A DNA stretch of 5,056 nt from Campylobacteraceae bacterium (GTDB lineage: Bacteria; Campylobacterota; Campylobacteria; Campylobacterales; Sulfurovaceae): positions 1 through 5,056 of the forward strand of contig JALSQJ010000023.1 in assembly GCA_026985495.1 (NCBI GenBank), written 5' to 3'. Within the stretch, counting starts at the first letter, position 1. Each line of letters opens with the position of its first letter. Position numbers and translations under genes: made by a program. The notes under the pieces were generated by a model, which was not told the origin of the DNA, searched no databases, and was given only the letters and a program-made list of their open reading frames with translations. Positions 1-5,056 of this stretch are shown in pieces.

Positions 1-17
1 TTTCCTCTAACTTTTTA

Positions 18-27
18 TGGGTATAAT
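18..27 (+). promoter_or_regulatory. Probable sigma70 -10 element for the cyclophilin gene
   Basis: A perfect TATAAT hexamer lies at 22-27. A TG at 18-19 sits one base too far upstream to be a canonical extended -10. Transcription would begin near 33-35, giving a leader of about 25 bases before the ATG at 59. The upstream -35 region is outside or at the edge of the window and cannot be judged. The ten bases TATAATTCTA recur exactly at the nadE promoter (4127-4136). Confidence 0.6.
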
Positions 28-48
28 TCTACCGAAAATATACAAAAT

Positions 49-53
49 AAGGA
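49..53 (+). promoter_or_regulatory. Ribosome binding site that sets the cyclophilin start at 59
   Basis: AAGGA at 49-53 is followed by a 5-base spacer and ATG at 59. An in-frame ATG at 17 would give 14 extra residues, but it overlaps the -10 hexamer and has no Shine-Dalgarno sequence, so 59 is the better start. Confidence 0.75.
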
Positions 54-58
54 TTAAC

Positions 59-571
59 ATGTCAAAAAGATATGATATAGCACAAGATGTAATGGATACC
101 TACAACTATGCAAAGGTTAATACCTCTAAGGGAACAATTTGGATTAAACTTTATACTCAAGATGCACCAAATACAGTAGCAAACTTTGCACACTTAGCAG
201 AGATAGGTTTTTATAATGGTTTAAAGTTTCATAGAGTAATAGAAGGGTTTATGGCACAAGGTGGTTGCCCTAATACAGCAGAGGGTGCTAAGGGTATGCC
301 AGGAACAGGTGGACCAGGTTGGTCAATTGATTGTGAGACAGATACAAGTACTGAGCCACACAGAAGAGGAACACTCTCAATGGCACATGCTGGACCAAAC
401 ACAGGTGGTAGTCAATTTTTTATCACTTTTGTACCTACTCCACACTTAGATGGAGTACATACGGTTTTTGGTGCAATTGAGCTTGATGATGCAGATAGTT
501 TTGCTGTTCTTGACTCTATTGCACAAAATGATGATATTGTCTCTATAGAGGTTGTAGAGAACAAATCATAA
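59..571 (+). CDS. ppiB: Cyclophilin-type peptidyl-prolyl cis-trans isomerase, cytoplasmic
   Basis: This 170-residue protein should catalyse cis-trans isomerisation of peptide bonds before proline and so assist folding. It has no signal peptide or membrane segment, so it is inferred to be cytoplasmic. The cyclophilin fold is clear from FHRVI (57-61), GFMAQGG (63-69), the long GTGGPGW loop (82-88), [15 protein letters not shown] (108-122) and [10 protein letters not shown] (129-138). By alignment with human cyclophilin A, the active-site residues R59, F64, M65, Q67, Q119, F121, L130 and H134 are all kept. The position of the cyclosporin-contacting Trp is His129. About 20 residues precede the first core strand, somewhat more than in the shortest bacterial forms. 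The gene starts at 59 because of the RBS and promoter geometry. It stands alone, with its own promoter and a strong terminator behind it. The family is certain; the symbol ppiB is by similarity to cytosolic bacterial cyclophilins. Confidence 0.95.
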   Translation: MSKRYDIAQDVMDTYNYAKVNTSKGTIWIKLYTQDAPNTVANFAHLAEIGFYNGLKFHRVIEGFMAQGGCPNTAEGAKGMPGTGGPGWSIDCETDTSTEPHRRGTLSMAHAGPNTGGSQFFITFVPTPHLDGVHTVFGAIELDDADSFAVLDSIAQNDDIVSIEVVENKS

Positions 572-587
572 AAAATATTTATCAATT

Positions 588-622
588 TCTCTCATTTTAT
601 CTTTAAAAGTGAGAGATTTTTT
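588..622 (+). terminator. Rho-independent terminator after the cyclophilin gene
   Basis: An 11-bp stem forms between 588-598 and 606-616 (core CTCTCA pairing with TGAGAG, with one G-U pair at 595/609). It has a 7-base loop and is followed directly by six T at 617-622. It begins 16 bases after the stop codon. It separates the cyclophilin transcript from the downstream c-di-GMP gene. Confidence 0.88.
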
Positions 623-681
623 AACATTCTTCAAAAAAAACATTATTCTTAAAAAATAATATTAATTTTTATTGTTTTTTA

Positions 682-690
682 TGTTATACT
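682..690 (+). promoter_or_regulatory. Extended -10 promoter for the c-di-GMP protein gene
   Basis: TGTTATACT fits the TGnTATAAT extended -10 with one mismatch. No -35 hexamer is recognisable at the usual distance (TTAATT at 662-667 is poor), but the upstream 623-681 is very rich in A and T runs, as in Campylobacterota sigma70 promoters. The predicted start of transcription is near 696-698, leaving a leader of about 35 bases. The same nine bases occur at 3699-3707. Confidence 0.65.
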
Positions 691-718
691 ATTTTAAATT
701 AATTTTAAATAACTTATT

Positions 719-725
719 AAGGAAG
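719..725 (+). promoter_or_regulatory. Ribosome binding site that favours the start at 733
   Basis: AAGGAAG at 719-725 lies 7 bases before the ATG at 733, which is ideal. An in-frame ATG at 727 has only one base between it and this site, which is too close. The two starts differ by only two residues (Met-Phe). Confidence 0.7.
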
Positions 726-732
726 AATGTTT

Positions 733-3561
733 ATGTCATTTAATACTCTTTTTCAACCTGCTCTCTTTATAATGAACAGACTCCCATTTAAGATAAAAAT
801 TATTGTCTCTATTGCTATACTTTTTCTACTTTTTCTTTTTCCTGCACAAACACTATTTAGTGGTTATGTTGATAAAAATAGTCGCTATGACAAACAGTTG
901 GTTGGTCTGCAATATATAGAGATGATTAATAGTTTTATACGAACAGTGCAAATACATCGTACTCTATCGCTTGAATTTTTAGAGAAAAAGAATACGTTAG
1001 AAGAGAGTCAAGAGCTTCTTGAAGATTTAGATGATAAAGAGTCAAAGTTCTACAATCAAAAAGTAGAAATTATGAATAACGACCAATTAGAGTTAAAGGT
1101 TCTTAGTTCAAATCAAAATTTTATGAAAGCTATTGCTCTTTTTGAAGTGATACAACATAGTAAATTTGATGATACTACATCAGCTCAACGAGTCTTTAAA
1201 TCGCATAATGATGTTGTTAATAGGTTAACAAAAACAGTTAGAGAGATTGCAGAGATAAGTAGATTCTCATCGAGTAAAGATTTACGTATTAATTATCTAG
1301 CTGATATGTTACAAGAGAAGTTATTGCGTCTTTATGATTTTACTAGACAACTTAAAGATACCTCTTTTAGTAGAATTAATAATCAAAAAAGGCTCAAAGA
1401 ACAGAAATTAATTATATATTCACTAGCTACTGATTTAAGGAGACTACAGTTAAATTTAAAAGAGAATGAGTTGTTAAGTCATTTAAGTAACTATGAGGCA
1501 TTAGAAGAGAAGATTACAGAGGTTACCTCAAATATAGAAAAATTGCTTTTGGTAATAGATGATACACTTATTAACAACCAAATCTCTAAATTAAGTAAAA
1601 GTAGTTTTTTAGATAAAGTTGAACAGGCAATTGAATCAGAAGAGGAACTTTATGGAATGTTTGTCTTTACCTATAGAGATACAGTATATGAGTTAAAGTC
1701 AACTTCTCAACAGAAGATTTGGTCTCTCTTTCTCTTCTTTTTAACGATTATTGCAATAGCATTTTATATTTTTATTGCATTTTACCAATCGATTACTGGA
1801 AACTTAAAAAAGCTTCAAACAGCTTCTGAACTTATTGCAATGGGGCAGACAAAGATAAAATTGGATGTTGATAGACCAGATGAGATAGGTGATGCTCTTT
1901 TAGCTTTTAATACCATGAGTGAAAAGCTTACTGAAAATATTGCTTTTTTAGATGGATATAAAAGAGCTATTGACAAAAGTAGTATTGTCTCTAAAACAGA
2001 TACACGAGGTATTATTACTTATGTTAATAAGATGTTTTGTGATGTTTCAGGATATACAGAAGATGAGTTACTAGGACGTTCCCATAATATTGTTCGACAT
2101 CCCAGTATGTCGAAAGAGGTTTTTGAAGATATGTGGGAGACAATAAAAGCTAAAAAGATTTGGAAAGGGATAGTAAAAAATAGGAGTAAAGATGGAAGTG
2201 TCTATATTGTTAATGCAACTATATTACCAATTTTAGATAGTGATAATAATATTTTAGAGTATGTGGCTGTACGACATAATATTACAGAATTAGAAAGAAG
2301 TAAAGAGGAGATAAAACAGCAACGTACCGATCTATTAACAGGTTTACCTAATAGAAATCAACTTCTTTATGATTTAAAAAAATCTTTAAAACCTGTTTTG
2401 TTTTATCTTAACATTGATGACTTCTCTGGATTTAATGATTTTTACGGTGCTTCCATTGGAGATTCTCTACTTATCCACTTAGGTGCAAGTTTAAATGAGT
2501 TAAAAATGTTTAAGCTTTATAAGCTCTATAAATTACAAGCAGACCAATTTATTTTACTTTTTGAAGAGGATTGTTTAGATAATAAGAATTTTAAAACATT
2601 TTTTCAAGAGTTAATTGTAGAGATAGAGGAGCGAATTTCAAATATAAACTTTGAAAATCAAAATCGGATTAGTCTCTCTGTCTCAGGTGGGGTAGCTACC
2701 TATTTTGCTCATGATAACTATCAAAATTTAATTTTATATGCAAATATTGCTCGGAAAAAAGCAAAAATATTACGTAAGAAATTTATGATTTTTGAACATA
2801 GTATGCGTAATAGTGAAGATTATGCTCAAAATATTGAGTGGATTAAACGAATTAAAGAGGCGATTGAAGATGATAGAGTAGTAACTTACTATCAACCAAT
2901 TTTAGATAATAAGAGTAAAAAGATTTTAAAATATGAGACCTTAGTACGGATGTTGGATAGAGATGGAGTTCCTCTTCCAACATGGAAATTTTTAGAAATT
3001 GCACAAAAAGCAAAGCTCTATCCTCAAGTTACACAGATTGTTATTGATAAAGCATTTAAGATGTTTGAAGAGTATCCAGAGTATGAGTTTTCACTAAATT
3101 TAACTATAGATGATATTCTCTCTAAGACAACAACAGAGTTTATTTATAGTAAATTAGAGAATTATGCATATACAGATAGAGTTATTTTTGAAATTACTGA
3201 GTCTGAAGAGGTGAACGACTACAAGGTTATTAATGAATTTATTAAAGATGTTAAACAGTATGGTGTTAAAATTGCCATAGATGATTTTGGTTCAGGATAT
3301 GCCAATTTTGAACATATTATTAATATTGATGCTGATTATATTAAAATAGATGGGACACTTATTAAAAATATAAATCATGATAAAAATGCAAAAATAATTA
3401 CAGAAGCAATTATTGATTTTTCTCGTAAACTGGGTAAAAAAACAATTACAGAGTTTGTACATAGTGAGGAAGTATATCACATTGTAAGGGACTTGGGAGC
3501 AGATTATTCTCAAGGTTATTTCTTTGGAGCTCCATCTGCAACTCTTATTGAAAGTGAGTGA
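733..3561 (+). CDS. Membrane-bound sensor with HAMP, PAS, degenerate GGDEF and EAL domains; probable c-di-GMP phosphodiesterase
   Basis: This 942-residue inner-membrane signalling protein most likely hydrolyses cyclic di-GMP. Seen in order: TM1 (about 21-42), a helical periplasmic region (43-328) with QIHRTLS at 73-79, TM2 (about 329-351), HAMP (352-404, DEIGDALLAFNTM), PAS (about 415-518), a short signalling helix (517-532), GGDEF (532-690) and EAL (705-942). The GGDEF signature is Q602-A-D-Q-F606 and the first metal Asp is N560, so cyclase activity is unlikely. N568 and D577, which match guanine-contacting residues, remain, and there is no RxxD I-site. The EAL domain reads E735-T-L and keeps R739, N789, E820, E823, D850, D851, K871, E907 and Q927. 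The second Glu of the usual AEGVE loop is H910. The PAS resembles the FAD-binding Aer type (NIVRHP at 452-457, W477-K-G). The gene appears to be transcribed alone. The domain calls are firm. Phosphodiesterase activity is inferred from the residues, and the signal sensed is unknown. Confidence 0.93.
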   Translation: MSFNTLFQPALFIMNRLPFKIKIIVSIAILFLLFLFPAQTLFSGYVDKNSRYDKQLVGLQYIEMINSFIRTVQIHRTLSLEFLEKKNTLEESQELLEDLDDKESKFYNQKVEIMNNDQLELKVLSSNQNFMKAIALFEVIQHSKFDDTTSAQRVFKSHNDVVNRLTKTVREIAEISRFSSSKDLRINYLADMLQEKLLRLYDFTRQLKDTSFSRINNQKRLKEQKLIIYSLATDLRRLQLNLKENELLSHLSNYEALEEKITEVTSNIEKLLLVIDDTLINNQISKLSKSSFLDKVEQAIESEEELYGMFVFTYRDTVYELKSTSQQKIWSLFLFFLTIIAIAFYIFIAFYQSITGNLKKLQTASELIAMGQTKIKLDVDRPDEIGDALLAFNTMSEKLTENIAFLDGYKRAIDKSSIVSKTDTRGIITYVNKMFCDVSGYTEDELLGRSHNIVRHPSMSKEVFEDMWETIKAKKIWKGIVKNRSKDGSVYIVNATILPILDSDNNILEYVAVRHNITELERSKEEIKQQRTDLLTGLPNRNQLLYDLKKSLKPVLFYLNIDDFSGFNDFYGASIGDSLLIHLGASLNELKMFKLYKLYKLQADQFILLFEEDCLDNKNFKTFFQELIVEIEERISNINFENQNRISLSVSGGVATYFAHDNYQNLILYANIARKKAKILRKKFMIFEHSMRNSEDYAQNIEWIKRIKEAIEDDRVVTYYQPILDNKSKKILKYETLVRMLDRDGVPLPTWKFLEIAQKAKLYPQVTQIVIDKAFKMFEEYPEYEFSLNLTIDDILSKTTTEFIYSKLENYAYTDRVIFEITESEEVNDYKVINEFIKDVKQYGVKIAIDDFGSGYANFEHIINIDADYIKIDGTLIKNINHDKNAKIITEAIIDFSRKLGKKTITEFVHSEEVYHIVRDLGADYSQGYFFGAPSATLIESE

Positions 3562-3698
3562 ATTGTTAATAAATATTAATTTGTAATTATGTCTATATGC
3601 GTCCAAGTTAATGAAAAATATTGCATAACGGTATAAAACAAAAAAGTTAAAAAAATTTAATATATTTAGAAATTTATTACTATTTAAGAAAAAGTCTG
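3562..3698. other. AT-rich intergenic spacer without a clear terminator
   Basis: This spacer between the c-di-GMP gene and the small exported gene is almost wholly A and T. No GC-rich stem followed by a T run is visible. The only dyads are TTAATA/TATTAA at 3566-3579 with a 2-base centre, and a weak TATGC/GCATA pair at 3596-3600 and 3623-3627. Neither is convincing as a terminator or operator. No coding signal was seen on either strand. Confidence 0.5.
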
Positions 3699-3707
3699 TG
3701 TTATACT
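3699..3707 (+). promoter_or_regulatory. Extended -10 promoter directly upstream of the small exported gene
   Basis: TGTTATACT is identical to the element at 682-690. The hexamer TATACT ends at 3707, only 6 bases before the ATG at 3714. Transcription starting at the usual 6 to 8 bases downstream would therefore begin at or beside the start codon and produce a leaderless mRNA. No Shine-Dalgarno sequence is present before 3714, which agrees with this. Confidence 0.6.
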
Positions 3708-3713
3708 TAAAGT

Positions 3714-4115
3714 ATGAAAAGATTACTACTAACAATTAAACTATTAAGTTTTTTTATAATTTTTACAAATGTTACATTAAATGCTGAAGAGATAGCTGGT
3801 GCAAAGCCTACTTATAATAAAGTTTATCGTTCAGATAGAATTGGTGATTCGTACCATTTTCTTCTTTTGACAAAGAGTGGAATATTTTACCACCTTTTTA
3901 CAAATAAGACAGATAAACTCTCTGTAGAAGAGTTAAAATCTCCTAAATTACTTACCATCTTAAAGGAGAAACAGTCTTGGGGGAAAGCTTTTCCTAACAG
4001 AGGTAAATATACAGTTAACAAGGGGAAAGTCTATACTAAGCGTCTATGGAATAGAATCAAGATACTATCTTCAAATAAAATAAAATACTTGAATAAAACT
4101 TTTTATCTTCAATAG
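3714..4115 (+). CDS. Small exported protein of unknown function
   Basis: I do not recognise a family. The 133-residue product begins with a good Sec signal peptide: basic MKR, a hydrophobic stretch at about 4-22, and a probable cleavage after A24 (LNA/EE). No Cys follows, so it is not a lipoprotein. The mature part (about 109 residues) is lysine-rich and basic, with alternating hydrophobic patterns suggesting beta strands (SYHFLLLTKSGIFYHLF at 46-62, and the last 40 residues ending KTFYLQ). It has no further membrane segment and no known motif. It is expected in the periplasm. ATG at 3714 is chosen because the signal peptide needs it, but no ribosome binding site precedes it and an extended -10 ends 6 bases upstream. 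The signal peptide and the fitting promoter support a real gene. The gene ends 41 bases before nadE; no functional link to either neighbour can be shown. Confidence 0.75.
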   Translation: MKRLLLTIKLLSFFIIFTNVTLNAEEIAGAKPTYNKVYRSDRIGDSYHFLLLTKSGIFYHLFTNKTDKLSVEELKSPKLLTILKEKQSWGKAFPNRGKYTVNKGKVYTKRLWNRIKILSSNKIKYLNKTFYLQ

Positions 4116-4123
4116 TCTAATTC

Positions 4124-4132
4124 TGTTATAAT
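4124..4132 (+). promoter_or_regulatory. Extended -10 promoter for nadE
   Basis: TGTTATAAT is a perfect TGnTATAAT extended -10. It starts 9 bases after the stop codon of the preceding gene, so much of the upstream promoter region lies within that coding sequence. Transcription would start near 4138-4140, about 18 bases before the nadE ATG. No terminator separates the two genes, so read-through from upstream is also possible. Confidence 0.7.
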
Positions 4133-4143
4133 TCTATTCTATT

Positions 4144-4149
4144 AAAGGA
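4144..4149 (+). promoter_or_regulatory. Ribosome binding site of nadE
   Basis: AAAGGA at 4144-4149 is followed by a 7-base spacer and ATG at 4157. This fixes the start of the partial gene. Confidence 0.75.
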
Positions 4150-4156
4150 TTATAGT

Positions 4157-5056
4157 ATGTACGGATTTTATCGAGTAGCTGCAGCTGTTAATAGTACAGC
4201 TGTTGCTAACCCTAAAAAGAATGCAATTGAGATTTTAAAACTTTTAAATCAAGCCTACAGAGAAGATGTATCTGTTGTAGTTTTTCCTGAGTTGACATTA
4301 ACAGGCTATACAGCTTCTGATCTATTTTTAAATCAAACACTTTTAGAAAAACAGAATGAGGCATTAAAGAGATTACTTATTGATTCTAAAAATATCTCTA
4401 CCATTGCTATTTTAGGATTGGCACTACTTCATAATAGTAGGCTATATAATTGTGCCACTATTTTACAAAATGGTAAAATTTTAGGTATTGTTCCAAAAAG
4501 CTATCTTCCAAATAAAAAAGAGTTTTATGAGCAACGACAATTTATCTCTGGTATAAATATCATAAATAGTACTATAGATATTTTTGACAAAGAGATACCA
4601 TTTGGAGTAGATTTACTTTTTCGTATCAATAGAGATATGCTCTTTGGAGTAGAGATATGTGAAGACCTTTGGACGGTTACTCCACCAAGTAATCAGATGT
4701 CTATTAATGGGGCAAATATTATTTTTAATCTTAGTGCAAGTAACGATTTTATTGGAAAAGCAGAGTATAGAGAGGAGTTAGTACGAACTCAAAGTGCTAG
4801 ATGTATGGGGGCTTATGTCTATGCCTCTTCTGGAGTAGGGGAGTCCACAACTGACACAGTATATGGTGGTCATGCACTTATTGCTGAATATGGGTCAACT
4901 ATTGCTCAAAATAATCGTTTCTCTATGGATAGTCACTTTATAACAGCCGATATTGACCTGCAACGGTTAAACTACTTACGACTAAATGAGTCAAGTTATG
5001 TTGATACAGAAGAGACTCCATTTAGAGAGATAAGAGTAGATAAATTAGTTGAGATA
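4157..5056 (+). CDS. nadE: Glutamine-dependent NAD+ synthetase, N-terminal part (cut by the window end)
   Basis: NadE makes NAD+ from nicotinic acid adenine dinucleotide, ATP and glutamine, the last step of NAD synthesis. The 300 codons seen, open to the last base, cover the N-terminal glutaminase domain of the nitrilase superfamily, which releases ammonia for the C-terminal synthetase domain. The nitrilase catalytic triad is visible: E45 in FPELTLTGY, K114 in IVPKSYLPN and C168 in GVEICEDLW. TASDLF (51-56) and the region around SASNDFIGKAEYR are typical of bacterial NadE glutaminase domains. The Gln-dependent family is usually about 550 to 680 residues, so roughly half or more of the protein, including the ATP-binding synthetase domain, should lie beyond the window. 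The truncation is due to the window edge, not a mutation. A stand-alone nitrilase-family amidohydrolase is the only real alternative, and the NadE-type motifs and the continuing frame argue against it. Confidence 0.92.
   Translation, partial: MYGFYRVAAAVNSTAVANPKKNAIEILKLLNQAYREDVSVVVFPELTLTGYTASDLFLNQTLLEKQNEALKRLLIDSKNISTIAILGLALLHNSRLYNCATILQNGKILGIVPKSYLPNKKEFYEQRQFISGINIINSTIDIFDKEIPFGVDLLFRINRDMLFGVEICEDLWTVTPPSNQMSINGANIIFNLSASNDFIGKAEYREELVRTQSARCMGAYVYASSGVGESTTDTVYGGHALIAEYGSTIAQNNRFSMDSHFITADIDLQRLNYLRLNESSYVDTEETPFREIRVDKLVEI

Noticed and set aside
1..10. TTC CTC TAA as the end of an upstream gene
   Set aside because: Two codons and a stop are too little to support a coding call.
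17..58. Upstream in-frame ATG giving a 184-residue cyclophilin
   Set aside because: The codon overlaps the TATAAT promoter hexamer and lacks a ribosome binding site. ATG at 59 has a good one.
261..449. 62-codon + strand reading frame inside the cyclophilin gene
   Set aside because: It overlaps a certain gene in another frame, has no start signals and has no recognisable protein character.
642..660. Dyad ATTATT...AATAAT upstream of the c-di-GMP gene as an operator
   Set aside because: The six-base arms are all A/T in a region over 85 percent A/T, so this is expected by chance. No second copy was found at other promoters.
3566..3579. TTAATAAATATTAA palindrome after the EAL gene as a terminator
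   Set aside because: It has only A-T pairs, a 2-base centre too small for an RNA loop, and no following T run.
3596..3627. TATGC/GCATA inverted pair in the spacer as a small RNA or terminator hairpin
   Set aside because: The five-base arms with a 22-base spacer make a very weak stem, and no T tract follows.
3292..3735. 147-codon reading frame on the - strand across the end of the EAL gene and the spacer
   Set aside because: It is the antisense shadow of the conserved EAL C-terminus plus AT-rich spacer. Its composition (runs of N, F, I, Y) is typical of random AT-rich sequence.
4157..5056. nadE as a truncated pseudogene or lone nitrilase
   Set aside because: The frame is open to the final base with intact catalytic residues and no disruption. 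The gene is simply cut by the window edge.

Overview
The window is AT-rich, compactly organised bacterial DNA with all genes on the + strand. Promoters are of the extended -10 type (TGnTATAMT) with no clear -35 box, the style known from Campylobacter and Helicobacter. The c-di-GMP protein combines an Aer-like PAS, a degenerate GGDEF and an EAL with a 'TEFVxSEE...SQGYFFG' ending. Together these suggest a Campylobacterota (epsilonproteobacterial) chromosome, perhaps a free-living sulfur-oxidising type. The phylum is an inference from style and protein character, not from a database match.

Layout: (1) 1-622 holds a promoter, a cytoplasmic cyclophilin-type peptidyl-prolyl isomerase (59-571) and a clear intrinsic terminator (588-622). 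(2) 623-3561 holds an AT-rich promoter region and a 942-residue membrane-anchored c-di-GMP protein (733-3561): TM1, periplasmic sensor, TM2, HAMP, PAS, degenerate GGDEF, EAL. (3) 3562-4115 holds a 152-base AT-rich spacer and a small exported protein of unknown function (3714-4115). Its extended -10 lies so close to the ATG that the mRNA may be leaderless. (4) 4116-5056 holds a short spacer with another extended -10, then the first 300 codons of glutamine-dependent NAD+ synthetase (nadE), which runs off the window.

The genes look like four separate transcription units rather than one pathway. Each has its own promoter-like element, and the first is closed by a terminator. Cyclophilin and NadE are housekeeping enzymes. 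The c-di-GMP protein is a signalling output module and most likely a phosphodiesterase: its EAL catalytic residues are essentially complete, while the GGDEF signature is lost. The small exported protein is the only wholly unassigned gene. I see no mobile element, CRISPR array, tRNA or rRNA, and no strong case for a new multi-gene system. The most interesting points are the possible leaderless exported orphan and the redox-type PAS feeding a GTP-site-retaining but catalytically degenerate GGDEF joined to an EAL.
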